From Pseudomonas fluorescens (GTDB lineage: Bacteria > Pseudomonadota > Gammaproteobacteria > Pseudomonadales > Pseudomonadaceae), in NCBI RefSeq assembly GCF_001623525.1, contig NZ_CP015225.1, forward strand, positions 4,166,501-4,230,500: a DNA stretch of 64,000 nt, read 5' to 3'. Each line of letters starts with the position of its first letter. The stretch's first letter is position 1. The notes under the pieces are model-generated. The model worked only from the letters and a program-made list of their open reading frames with translations, was not told the origin of the DNA and ran no database searches. The translations under genes were made by a program, and so were the position numbers. Shown here in pieces: positions 1 to 8,999 of the stretch.

Positions 1-456
1 TTTTTTCGCTTGACCCTGCAAGTGAGGTTGTGCAGCGCAAGTTATCTGCTATAAGCCAATGCGAGATGGGCGATGGCTCCAAGCCAGTAACGACGCTGCT
101 CAGCGCCGTCTTTCCAGAGTTTAACCACAGACTTATCCACAGGCTTGCCCAGCGACTTTCGAGCCCATTGCAGCGGTCACAAAAGTGTTGACAACAGCCA
201 TTCCCGCTTGACTAAAAACGCCTGATCAAAAAACGATCACAGCCCTGCAAGCCACGTATTCAAAGGCTTTCAGCCAGCTACTCCCACGTTACCCACAGCC
301 AGTTCCACAGCAAACGGGGACAAGTCAAAACCGTGGCAAAACAACTATTTGCGGCGACTTTATGTCGCGGCTTCGCAAGGGCTAAGGATTGTTGTCCACA
401 ATTCTCCAAGCGACCAAAGCCCGCTCCCACAGGGAATGAGTGGTGCATTCGAGGAA
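1..456. other. Non-coding stretch at left edge
   Basis: No convincing coding region is visible here on either strand; the short open frames have no ribosome site and no recognisable protein. The stretch holds several DnaA-box-like nonamers (listed separately) and a small inverted repeat, TGATC-N7-GATCA, at 223-239. A TTGACA at 189-194 has no good -10 partner. The gene to the left lies outside the window. Confidence 0.5.
121..400 (+). promoter_or_regulatory. Cluster of DnaA-box-like nonamers
   Basis: One exact TTATCCACA lies at 133-141. One-mismatch copies are TTAACCACA at 121-129, TTACCCACA at 289-297 and TTGTCCACA at 392-400, all in the same orientation. None of the usual oriC neighbours (dnaA, rpmH, gyrB, parAB) is in the window, so this is not proposed as the replication origin. 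It could be a DnaA-binding or titration site, or chance. Confidence 0.3.
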
Positions 457-488
457 TAAAAAAACCGGCGATCACTCGCCGGTTTTTT
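457..488 (-). terminator. Bidirectional Rho-independent terminator after livF
   Basis: A GC-rich hairpin (AACCGGCGA / TCGCCGGTT) is flanked by A and T runs on both sides. It sits 17 bases past the livF stop, so it would end the livKHMGF transcript. The symmetry means it could also stop transcription entering from the left. Confidence 0.85.
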
Positions 489-504
489 CATTGCAACAAC
501 CGCC

Positions 505-1221
505 TCAATGACCGCCCAGGTACGCGTTACGCACCTCTTCGTTGGCGAGCAATTCCTTGCCGGTGCCGGTCAGGCGAATTTCACCGTTGACCATCACATA
601 GGCCCGGTCCGACAGCTTGAGGGCGTGGTTGGCGTTCTGCTCCACCAGGAAGATGGTCATCCCCGTGGATGCCAGCTCACGCAGGGTGGCGAAGATCTGC
701 TTCACCACAATGGGTGCCAGCCCCAGGCTCGGCTCATCGAGCAGCAACAACTTTGGCCGGCTCATCAATGCCCGGGCGATGGCGAGCATTTGCTGCTCGC
801 CGCCAGACATGGTCATGGCCCGCTGGTTGCGCCGCTCCTTGAGTCGCGGGAACAGCTCGAACATGCGTTGCATGTCTTCGCTGGCGTATTTGTCACCGAT
901 AGGAATGGTACCCATCAGCAGGTTTTCCTCGACGGTCATGTCGGGGAACACCCGCCGCCCTTCCGGCGACTGCGCGATGCCGTTGGACGCGATGTAGTGG
1001 GACGACTTGTGGGTGATGTCCACGCCTTGGTAGATGATCTGCCCACCGGCGGCACGCGGTTGGCCGAAGATCGACATCAAAAGCGTGGACTTGCCGGCCC
1101 CGTTGGAGCCGATCAGGCTCACGGTCTCGCCTTCGCCAATGTGCATCGAGACTTTCTTCAGGGCCTGGATCGGCCCGTAGAACACGTCCAATTCCTTGAG
1201 TTCGAGGATAGGTCCACTCAT
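505..1221 (-). CDS. livF: Branched-chain amino acid ABC transporter, ATP-binding protein LivF
   Basis: A 238-residue ABC ATPase, one of the two that energise branched-chain amino acid uptake from the cytoplasmic face of the inner membrane. Walker A is GSNGAGKST near residue 38, the signature is MSGGEQQM near 138, and Walker B is LLLLDEPSLGLAP, followed by the H-loop region LVEQN. The family is usually 233-238 residues. Its ATG overlaps the livG stop by four bases (ATGA), so translation is probably coupled. It is the last gene of the liv operon and is followed at once by a terminator. Assignment to LivF rather than LivG rests on length and on the LGLAP and LVEQNA sequences. Confidence 0.93.
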   Translation of the reverse strand: MSGPILELKELDVFYGPIQALKKVSMHIGEGETVSLIGSNGAGKSTLLMSIFGQPRAAGGQIIYQGVDITHKSSHYIASNGIAQSPEGRRVFPDMTVEENLLMGTIPIGDKYASEDMQRMFELFPRLKERRNQRAMTMSGGEQQMLAIARALMSRPKLLLLDEPSLGLAPIVVKQIFATLRELASTGMTIFLVEQNANHALKLSDRAYVMVNGEIRLTGTGKELLANEEVRNAYLGGH

Positions 1222-2090
1222 ACCAGTTCCTCTTCGTCGGCACCCAGGTAGGCCGCGATCACCTTCGGATCGTTGCGAATCGCCTCGGGACCGCCCTCGG
1301 CGATCACGTTGCCGTGGTCCAGCACCACGATGTGATCGGAAATGCTCATTACCATGCCCATGTCGTGTTCGATCAGTACCACGGTCAGATCATGCTCGTC
1401 GCGCAGCAGCCGGATCATCGCGCTCAGCGCTTCGGTTTCCTGAGGGTTGAGGCCGGCGGCCGGTTCGTCGAGGCAGATGATCTGCGGGCGTGTGCACATG
1501 GCCCGGGCGATTTCCAGGCGCCGTTGCTGACCGTAGGAAAGCTCGCCCGCCAGACGGTTGGCGCAATCCACCAGGTCCACCACTTCCAGCCAATAGAACG
1601 CATGATCCAAGGCGTCGCTTTCGGCCTTGCGGTAGCCCTTGGTGTTGAGGATACCCGCCACCATGCTGCGGTTGACCCACATGTGCTGGGCCACCAGCAG
1701 GTTTTCCAGCACCGACATTTCCTTGAACAGGCGAATGTTCTGGAAAGTACGCGCCAGGCCGGCGCGGTTCACCAAGTGGGTGCCGCCGAACATCTTGTAG
1801 TACAGCCGGCTGGCGAAGGACTTCGGCGACACGAAATCAGTCGGGCGAAACGCCTCGCCCAACAGCTTGATGACGTTGGTTTGCTCGCCACGCACATTGA
1901 GCTCGATCTTGCCGCCCGAAGCCTTGTAGAAACCGGTCAGGCAGTTGAACACCGTGGTTTTGCCCGCGCCATTGGGACCGATCAGGGCAAAGATCGAGTT
2001 GCGTTTGACTTGCAGGCTGACATCGCTGAGGGCCTTGATGCCACCGAACTGCATCATCAGGTTTTCAACTTTGAGTACGACTTCGCTCAT
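1218..2090 (-). CDS. livG: Branched-chain amino acid ABC transporter, ATP-binding protein LivG
   Basis: A 290-residue ABC ATPase, longer than LivF as is usual for LivG because of an insertion after Walker A (roughly residues 65-105 here, rich in charged residues). Walker A is GPNGAGKTT near residue 38, the signature is LSYGQQRRLE, and Walker B is IICLDEPAAGLNP followed by VLIEHDMGM. The start overlaps the livM stop by four bases and the stop overlaps the livF start by four, indicating one tightly coupled message. Together with LivF it would form the ATPase dimer under LivH/LivM. Confidence 0.93.
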   Translation of the reverse strand: MSEVVLKVENLMMQFGGIKALSDVSLQVKRNSIFALIGPNGAGKTTVFNCLTGFYKASGGKIELNVRGEQTNVIKLLGEAFRPTDFVSPKSFASRLYYKMFGGTHLVNRAGLARTFQNIRLFKEMSVLENLLVAQHMWVNRSMVAGILNTKGYRKAESDALDHAFYWLEVVDLVDCANRLAGELSYGQQRRLEIARAMCTRPQIICLDEPAAGLNPQETEALSAMIRLLRDEHDLTVVLIEHDMGMVMSISDHIVVLDHGNVIAEGGPEAIRNDPKVIAAYLGADEEELV

Positions 2091-3367
2091 GGCGCAACCC
2101 CCTTGCGCGGCGTCACGCCGGTTCGGCTGATACGGATCAGGCCGCGAGGACGCCAGATCATCATCAACACCATCAGTACGCCGAACAGCAACACCCGGTA
2201 TTCGGAGAAGCTGCGCAGCAGCTCCGGTGCCACGGTGAGCACGAATGCCGCGATCACCACGCCAACCGTCGAGCCCATGCCACCGAGCACCACGATGGCC
2301 AGGATCAGCGCCGATTCGAAGAAGGTGAACGAAGACGGGTTGACGAAGCCTTGGTAACTGGCAAAGAACACCCCGGCCAGGCCAGCCGTGGACGCACCGA
2401 TAGTGAACGCCGAGAGCTTGACCAGTACATGGTTCAGGCCCATGGAGCGGCAGGCGATTTCATCCTCGCGCAGGGCTTCCCAGGCACGACCGACCGGCAT
2501 GCGGGTCAGGCGATGCTTGACGTAGAGCACCAGCAGTACCGTGATGAACAACACGATGTAGATGAACAGGAATTTGATGTTGGGGTTGTAGTCGATGCCG
2601 AAGAACTCATGGAATGGCACCCCGCCATCCTTCGCCCGCCTGCCGAACTCCAGGCCCAGGAAAGTCGGCGAAGGAACCGGCATGCCATTCGGCCCACCGG
2701 TGAACGACAGCCAGTTGTTGAGCACCAGGCGAATGATCTCGCCAAAGCCCAGGGTCACGATGGCCAGGTAGTCACCGTGCATTCGCAACACCGGGAATCC
2801 CAATATGCACCCCGCCATCGCCGCCGCAATGGCCGCCAGCGGCAGTACCGTCCAGAAGCCCAGCCCCAGGTATTGGTAGCCCAGCGCCAGGCCATAGGCG
2901 CCGATGGCGTAGAACGCCACATAGCCGAGGTCGAGCAGCCCCGCCAGGCCGACCACGATGTTCAGGCCCAGGCCCAACAGCACATAGATCAACCCGAGGA
3001 TGACCACCGTGAGCACGTATTTGTTGGCGAAGAACGGAAACACGATGGCAATCACGATCAACGCCGGGATGATCCAGCGCAGCCGCGACTTGTAGTCCGG
3101 TGGCAGCACATGCACGCCGGAACCGGTGCTCTCGAAACCCTGGAGAATCTTCAGTCCCTTGGGGGTTTGCAGGAACAGGCTCAAGGCAAAGCGCCCGATC
3201 ATCACGATCGCCACCAGCCAGCCGACGCGGGCCGGTTGCAAGTTGAAGCTGTAGCCGTCGAGCACCACGCCGACGATCGGCCCGAACACGATCAGCGAGA
3301 TCAGGCCGGCCAGGATCGCGTCGATGACGCTCTGTTTGATATCAAGCGGTTTATTGGCAGCAGACAT
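2087..3367 (-). CDS. livM: Branched-chain amino acid ABC transporter, permease LivM
   Basis: A 426-residue inner-membrane permease with many hydrophobic helices. The central region has the LivM-type GLGLNIVVGLAGLLDLGYVAFYAIGA stretch (cited only in part: GLAGLLDLGYVAF), and the C-terminal half carries the cytoplasmic EAA-like loop GRAWEALREDEIACRSMGL that contacts the ATPases. I chose the ATG at 3367 (MSAANKPLDIKQ) because it follows the livH stop by two bases and gives the family length of about 420; the open frame runs further upstream, but only through livH in another frame. It pairs with LivH. Confidence 0.92.
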   Translation of the reverse strand: MSAANKPLDIKQSVIDAILAGLISLIVFGPIVGVVLDGYSFNLQPARVGWLVAIVMIGRFALSLFLQTPKGLKILQGFESTGSGVHVLPPDYKSRLRWIIPALIVIAIVFPFFANKYVLTVVILGLIYVLLGLGLNIVVGLAGLLDLGYVAFYAIGAYGLALGYQYLGLGFWTVLPLAAIAAAMAGCILGFPVLRMHGDYLAIVTLGFGEIIRLVLNNWLSFTGGPNGMPVPSPTFLGLEFGRRAKDGGVPFHEFFGIDYNPNIKFLFIYIVLFITVLLVLYVKHRLTRMPVGRAWEALREDEIACRSMGLNHVLVKLSAFTIGASTAGLAGVFFASYQGFVNPSSFTFFESALILAIVVLGGMGSTVGVVIAAFVLTVAPELLRSFSEYRVLLFGVLMVLMMIWRPRGLIRISRTGVTPRKGVAP

Positions 3368-3369
3368 AC

Positions 3370-4284
<915 letters not shown>

Positions 4285-4388
4285 AACGCAATCTCACGCA
4301 GTGAGAACCTGCACACCTTTGGGTGCGCGGTTCTTCTAAGGAAAATACAGATTAACGTCGGAGCAATGTCAGGCACGACCTGCACGCA

Positions 4389-4425
4389 CCCTTTGGAAAC
4401 CGGGGTTTGCCCGGCCCCCAAAGGA
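4389..4425 (-). other. Intercistronic hairpin between livK and livH
   Basis: An outer stem CCTTTGG/CCAAAGG (4390-4396 with 4418-4424) encloses an inner stem CCGGG/CCCGG (4400-4404 with 4410-4414). No U tract follows in the direction of transcription, so it is more likely to protect the livK 3' end or attenuate read-through than to be a full terminator. Confidence 0.65.
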
Positions 4426-4448
4426 GGCGTTGACGGTCGCGTCAGCCC

Positions 4449-5585
4449 TTACTTCTGTTTTTCCAGCTGGTGGTATTTGCCGTCCTTGTCCCACTGATAG
4501 ACCACGTAGTCGGAGACTTTCAAGTCGCCCTTGGTGTCCCATTCCTTCTTGCCCATCACGGTCTGGACGGGGTTGGCCTTGAGCCACTTGGCCGCGTCTT
4601 CGCCTTTATTGGACTTGGCGCCATTGAAACCGGCGGCCAGGGCCTGGACCGAAGCGTAGGCGTACAGGGTGTAGCCTTCAGGCTCGGTGCCATTCTTGCG
4701 GAACTCTTCAACCACGGCCTTGCTGTCTGGCAGCAGGCGCGGGTCGGCGCCGAAGGTCATGTACACGCCATCGACGTATTGCGCGCCGCCGGCGGTGGTG
4801 ACCAGTTCGTCGGTCACGATGCCATCGTCGGACATGAACTTCACGTCCTTGAGCCCTTGCTCACGCAACTGGCGAACCAACGGGCCGGCTTCCGGGTGCA
4901 GGCCACCGAAATAGACCACGTCGGCACCGGCCGCACGGATCTTGGTGACCACGGCGCTGAAGTCTTTCTCGCCGCGGGTCAGGCCTTCGTACAGCACTTC
5001 CTTCACGCCACGCTTGGCCAGTTGTGCCTTGGTGGCATCCGCCAGGCCTTGGCCGTAGGTGTCCTTGTCGTGCAGCACGGCCACTTTCTTGCCCTTGAGC
5101 ACGTCGACGATGTAGTCACCCGCCACGATGCCCTGCTGGTCGTCACGACCGCACATGCGGAACATGGCGCTCAGGCCGCGCTCGGTGACCTGGGGGTTGG
5201 TGGAGCCCGGGGTGATGGCGATGATGCCAGCTTCGTCGTAGACCTCGGAGGCCGGGATGGTGTTGGACGAGCAGAAGTGCCCGACCACGCCGATCACCTT
5301 GTCCTGGTCGACCAGGCGGTTGGCCACGGCCACGGCCTGCTTGGGTTCGCAGGCGTCGTCGCCCGCGACCAGTACGATTTTCTCGCCGTTGACGCCGCCA
5401 GCCTTGTTGATGGCATCGGCTGCCGCCTGGGCACCCTTCATGTACTGCTCGCCAAATGCAGCGTTGGCGCCGGTCATCGGCCCCGCCACACCAAATTTCA
5501 CATCAGCTTGAGCAAACGCAGAAACACCCAGCGCAGCTGCCACTGCGAGGGCCAGGAAACCTTTCTTGTAAAACGTCTGGGACAT
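4449..5585 (-). CDS. livK: Periplasmic branched-chain amino acid binding protein
   Basis: A 378-residue precursor of a type I periplasmic binding protein. It has a clear signal peptide (lysines in YKKG, then a hydrophobic core and cleavage after AFAQA, before DVKFGVAGPMTG). Two cysteines near residues 75 and 100 (DACEPKQ and GHFCSSN) match the conserved disulfide of the Leu/Ile/Val-binding family, and ITPGSTNP is the ligand-contacting segment. I chose the ATG at 5585, with GGAG nine bases upstream; a start at 5630 would put 15 polar residues before the signal peptide. It delivers substrate to LivHMGF. Specificity cannot be read from sequence: Leu/Ile/Val is likely, but Ala or Thr is possible. 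Confidence 0.9.
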   Translation of the reverse strand: MSQTFYKKGFLALAVAAALGVSAFAQADVKFGVAGPMTGANAAFGEQYMKGAQAAADAINKAGGVNGEKIVLVAGDDACEPKQAVAVANRLVDQDKVIGVVGHFCSSNTIPASEVYDEAGIIAITPGSTNPQVTERGLSAMFRMCGRDDQQGIVAGDYIVDVLKGKKVAVLHDKDTYGQGLADATKAQLAKRGVKEVLYEGLTRGEKDFSAVVTKIRAAGADVVYFGGLHPEAGPLVRQLREQGLKDVKFMSDDGIVTDELVTTAGGAQYVDGVYMTFGADPRLLPDSKAVVEEFRKNGTEPEGYTLYAYASVQALAAGFNGAKSNKGEDAAKWLKANPVQTVMGKKEWDTKGDLKVSDYVVYQWDKDGKYHQLEKQK

Positions 5586-5955
5586 GAGGTGGTGCTCCAA
5601 GGTTTTTTTTAGTTGGCACTGCGACTTCATTTCACTGAAAAGCTCAGAGCAAGGGCCGTGCCATCGGTTTTTTATTCTGAAAAAAGTCGCTGCTTTATTG
5701 TTATTTCGACTGTTTCGAGCCCTTTTTCATAGGGCGTGCAACCGTCTAAACCGCACGAGGTGCAACCTTTTATTTAAATGAGTGAAACCCTCTGTGAGCC
5801 ATCATTGCAACCATCGCACGAAACAGCGTGCAACCGCTGTGTAACAACCCACGTCACCGAACTGCACACTGTCGGTGCACGATTGCTACAACCCGCACCA
5901 TAACAGGCTAGACGCTACGCCAGAAAACGCGGGTTCCAGCAACAATTTTCAACAC
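5586..5955. other. livK upstream / amaA downstream intergenic region
   Basis: 370 bases without a gene. The region is AT-richer than its surroundings near 5600-5790 and should contain the livK promoter, but I cannot fix a confident -35/-10 pair. Its outstanding content is the TGCAACC repeat array described separately. No clear terminator for amaA is visible. Confidence 0.6.
5737..5835 (-). promoter_or_regulatory. Four direct TGCAACC repeats upstream of livK
   Basis: TGCAACC occurs at 5737-5743, 5761-5767, 5806-5812 and 5829-5835, three of them as GTGCAACC. Spacings are 24, 45 and 23 bases. All have the same orientation and lie 150-250 bases upstream of the livK start. A heptamer is expected far less than once in 100 bases, so this looks like an operator array for an unknown regulator of the transport operon. 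Confidence 0.5.
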
Positions 5956-7239
5956 TCAAATGACGATCCGCAGGCACTGGCCCGCGTGATACAGCGAAAA
6001 GCCCGCTTCATACAGGCAACTGCGCAACCCCACCCCGGCCAATGGCTGCATGGGGGCGAACGGGATCGGCAGGGCCTGGGCGTTACCGTGACACAGGTAA
6101 TCGGCGAACGCCTTGCCAACCACCGTGCCGGTGGTCACGCCCCGACCGTTGTAGCCGGTAACGGCCACCAGCCCGGGAGCCGGTTCGAACAGGCGCATCA
6201 AGTGATCGGGGGTAAAAGCAATGCAACCGGTCCAGGTGCACTCCCACTCCACCGACTTGAGGTAAGGAAAATAGTGCTGCTGTACCCGATCGGCCCAAGC
6301 CTTGAGGAACCAGGTCGGCTTGCGGTTGCCGTTGCCCAGGCTGCCCAGCAGCAAACGGCCGTCCTTGTCCCGGCGGATGCTGCTCAACACCTGGCGGGTA
6401 TCCCACGAGCCCTGCCCGCCCGGCAGAATGCGTCGGGCGGCCTCGTCGGTCAGCGGGACCGAGGCGACCTGATAGTAATAACCGGGGAAGAAATTGCGCC
6501 GCAGCTCGGTCCAGTCGCCCTCGGTGTAGGCGTTGGAGGCGATCACCACCTGCTCGGCCAGCACCGCCCCCTGGGCAGTCTGCACCGACCAGCGCTGGCC
6601 TTGGCGTTCCAGGTGCGTCACCGGCGAGTGGTCGAACAACTGACCGCCAAGGTCGGTGGCCGCCTTGGCCAACCCGCTGGTGTAGGCCATCGGGTTGAGC
6701 GTGCCGGCGCGACGGTCGAGCAGCGCCGCGGCGATTTTCGACGTGCCGGTGGCATCGACACAGGCCTGGCCGGTGAGCAATTCCACCGGGGCACCGCGGC
6801 GCTTCCATTGCTCTTCACGACTGCGCAGGTCGGCCTCGCCCCGGGCGTTATGGGCCATGTGCAAGGTGCCTTCGCGGCGCAGTTGGCAATCGATGTTGTA
6901 TTTGTCGATGAGGCTGAACACCAGGGCCGGTGCAGCCCCCAGCATGCGGTTGAGCTGGCTGCCCACCGCCTCGCCGAACCCGGCCTCGATGTCATCCGGC
7001 GGGATCCATAGGCCGGCGTTGACCAACCCGACGTTACGCCCCGATCCGCCGTGCCCGGCCCGATGGGCTTCCAGCACAACCACGCGCTTGCCTTGTTCGA
7101 GCAAATGCACCGCCGCCGATAACCCGGTAAAACCCGCGCCGATCACGCAGACGTCGGCCGTGACTTCACCGGTGAGCCCGCTGTTTTCAGGCCTTTGCGG
7201 CGTCAGTTTTTCCCATAGACATTCTTCGCGTAACGGCAT
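5956..7239 (-). CDS. amaA: FAD-dependent L-pipecolate oxidase
   Basis: A 427-residue flavoprotein of the DadA/glycine-oxidase fold. It begins MPLREECLWEKLTP and carries the FAD dinucleotide motif as VIGAGFTGLSAAVHLLEQG near residue 34, with VVVLEAHRAGHGGSGRN after it. The C-terminal flavin segment is VAVTGYNGRGVTTGTVVGKA. The ATG at 7239 is preceded by AGGAG at good spacing. In P. putida the same oxidase lies next to amaB, and the pair converts L-pipecolate to piperideine-6-carboxylate and then to 2-aminoadipate in lysine catabolism; the identical neighbour here is the main reason for this name over a generic amino acid or gamma-glutamylputrescine oxidase. Confidence 0.8.
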   Translation of the reverse strand: MPLREECLWEKLTPQRPENSGLTGEVTADVCVIGAGFTGLSAAVHLLEQGKRVVVLEAHRAGHGGSGRNVGLVNAGLWIPPDDIEAGFGEAVGSQLNRMLGAAPALVFSLIDKYNIDCQLRREGTLHMAHNARGEADLRSREEQWKRRGAPVELLTGQACVDATGTSKIAAALLDRRAGTLNPMAYTSGLAKAATDLGGQLFDHSPVTHLERQGQRWSVQTAQGAVLAEQVVIASNAYTEGDWTELRRNFFPGYYYQVASVPLTDEAARRILPGGQGSWDTRQVLSSIRRDKDGRLLLGSLGNGNRKPTWFLKAWADRVQQHYFPYLKSVEWECTWTGCIAFTPDHLMRLFEPAPGLVAVTGYNGRGVTTGTVVGKAFADYLCHGNAQALPIPFAPMQPLAGVGLRSCLYEAGFSLYHAGQCLRIVI

Positions 7240-7267
7240 TGCCAGCTCCTGGTCAGGAGCAGCTGCG

Positions 7268-7329
7268 AGCTTCAAGCCTCAAGCTGCAAGCAGGGGTCGC
7301 TTGCAGCTTGGAGCTTGCGGCTTGAAGCT
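7268..7329. repeat. AGCTTCAAGCC-type long palindrome between amaB and amaA
   Basis: The arms AGCTTCAAGCC (7268-7278) and GGCTTGAAGCT (7319-7329) are followed inward by further complementary GCTTGCAGC/GCTGCAAGC blocks, so nearly the whole segment folds into one long hairpin. It is unrelated in sequence to the REP families elsewhere in the window. It ends two bases from the amaB stop, so it is transcribed between the two genes and may modulate amaA expression. Confidence 0.7.
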
Positions 7330-7331
7330 GC

Positions 7332-8822
7332 TTAATCAAAGGTAATTCCCTGCGCCAACGGCAACTCCAGCGAATAGTTCACGGTGTTGGTCTGGCGGCG
7401 CATGTAGCCGCGCCAGGCATCGGAGCCGGATTCGCGACCGCCGCCGGTTTCTTTTTCGCCACCGAATGCACCGCCGATCTCGGCGCCACTCGGGCCGATG
7501 TTGACGTTGGCGATGCCGCAGTCACTGCCCACGGCCGACATGAACTGTTCGGCTTCACGCACGTCGGTGGTAAAGATGCAGGACGACAGGCCCTGGGGCA
7601 CGGCATTGTTCAGGTGCAAGGCCTCGGCAAAGTCCTTGTAGCCAACCACATACAGGATCGGCGCGAAGGTTTCGTGGCGCACGACGTCGCTCTGCTCCGG
7701 CATCTCGACGATGGCCGGCGAGACGTAATAGGCATTCGGGAACTGGTCTTCGAGCTGGCGCTTGCCCCCAAACACGCGCCCGCCTTCGCTCAGGGCCTGC
7801 TCCAAGGCGTCCTGCATGTTGTCAAAGCTGTGCTTGTCGATCAGCGGCCCGACCAGGTTGCCTTCCAGCGGATGGCCGATGCGCACTTTCGAATAGGCGG
7901 CCTTGAGGCGGGTGACGATTTCTTCCTTCACCGACTCATGGGCGATCAGCCGACGCAGGGTGGTGCAACGCTGGCCGGCGGTGCCGACGGCGCTGAACAG
8001 GATGGCGCGTACGGCCATGTCCAGGTCGGCACTCGGTGCCAGGATCATGGCGTTGTTGCCGCCCAGCTCCAGTATGCTGCGGGCGAAACGCGCGGCAACT
8101 TTCGGTGCCACTTCACGGCCCATGCGGGTGCTGCCGGTGGCGCTGATCAAGGCCACGCGCGGGTCATCCACCAGCGCTTCACCGGCATCACGACCGCCGA
8201 TGATCACCTGGCTCAGGTATGGGGGGGCGTCACTGAAGTTCTTCAACACGCGCTCGAACAGCGCCTGGCACGCCAGGGCGGTGAGCGGGGTCTTTTCCGA
8301 CGGCTTCCAGATCACCGCGTTGCCGCACACCAGGGCCAGCGTGGTGTTCCAGGCCCAGACCGCCACCGGGAAATTGAAGGCACTGATCACCCCGACCACG
8401 CCCAGCGGATGCCAGGACTCACGCATGTGGTGGCCCGGACGCTCGGAGGCGATGGTCAGGCCGTACAGCTGGCGGGACAGGCCGACGGCGAAGTCGCAGA
8501 TGTCGATCATCTCTTGCACTTCACCCAGGCCTTCCTGGGTGATTTTGCCGGCTTCCCACGACACCAGCTCGCCAAGGTCGGCCTTGTATTCACGCAACAG
8601 GTCGCCAAATTGACGCACCAGCTCGCCGCGACGCGGGGCCGGCACCTGGCGCCACAGGTCGAAGGCGTGTTCGGCACGGCTGACCTGCTGCTCGACTTCA
8701 GCCGCGCCTTCCCAGTTCACAGCGCCGATACGGCTGCCATCAATGGGCGAATGTACCGGTTGTGTGCCGTTCTGGTACAAGGCCGAGTCGACGCCCAAGC
8801 GATCAAGCAATGCAGCAACCAT
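7332..8822 (-). CDS. amaB: Piperideine-6-carboxylate / 2-aminoadipate semialdehyde dehydrogenase
   Basis: A 496-residue aldehyde dehydrogenase of the ALDH7 (antiquitin-like) type. Visible landmarks are GVISAFNFPVAVWAWN (catalytic Asn), WKPSEKTPL, the glycine motif SATGSTRMG, LELGGNNAMI (catalytic Glu), and GTAGQRCTTLRR with the nucleophile Cys near residue 295. The start is the ATG at 8822, with GAGGA eight bases upstream, rather than the in-frame GTG five codons earlier. It would oxidise the semialdehyde made by AmaA to 2-aminoadipate with NAD(P)+. It is first in the amaB-amaA unit and divergent from a LysR regulator. Confidence 0.87.
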   Translation of the reverse strand: MVAALLDRLGVDSALYQNGTQPVHSPIDGSRIGAVNWEGAAEVEQQVSRAEHAFDLWRQVPAPRRGELVRQFGDLLREYKADLGELVSWEAGKITQEGLGEVQEMIDICDFAVGLSRQLYGLTIASERPGHHMRESWHPLGVVGVISAFNFPVAVWAWNTTLALVCGNAVIWKPSEKTPLTALACQALFERVLKNFSDAPPYLSQVIIGGRDAGEALVDDPRVALISATGSTRMGREVAPKVAARFARSILELGGNNAMILAPSADLDMAVRAILFSAVGTAGQRCTTLRRLIAHESVKEEIVTRLKAAYSKVRIGHPLEGNLVGPLIDKHSFDNMQDALEQALSEGGRVFGGKRQLEDQFPNAYYVSPAIVEMPEQSDVVRHETFAPILYVVGYKDFAEALHLNNAVPQGLSSCIFTTDVREAEQFMSAVGSDCGIANVNIGPSGAEIGGAFGGEKETGGGRESGSDAWRGYMRRQTNTVNYSLELPLAQGITFD

Positions 8823-8999
8823 GGAAAATTTCCTCACACGAAAAACAAAGGATTGGCAGCCGGACGAATGCGACTGATCAGACCTGTAGTTGTAGCTGGC
8901 CTGAGTCTTGCCAACAAACGACCTTTAAGCGAGATATCATTCCGTTTATTCATGCTGGCCATGACCGGATAAGCAGAGCGACAAGAAATAAGGCCTCAT
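8823..8999. promoter_or_regulatory. Divergent promoter region amaB / LysR gene
   Basis: 177 bases between two divergent starts, the usual place for LysR-type binding sites. AT-rich sequence at about 8930-8945 and 8985-9005 is suitable for promoters, but I cannot choose a T-N11-A operator from the sequence alone. Confidence 0.5.

Noticed and set aside
189..214. Sigma-70 promoter TTGACA-N17-ACTAAA at the left edge
   Set aside because: The -10 matches only three of six positions and no gene follows in that direction.
1..456. Chromosomal origin of replication
   Set aside because: DnaA-like boxes are present, but there is no dnaA, dnaN, rpmH, gyrB or parAB in the 64 kb.
5613..5627. TTGGCACTGCGACTTC as a sigma-54 promoter near livK
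   Set aside because: The -24 half matches, but the -12 half is TC instead of GC, and it points away from livK.
4449..5630. Longer livK start at 5630
   Set aside because: It would bury the signal peptide behind 15 polar residues and has no suitable ribosome site.
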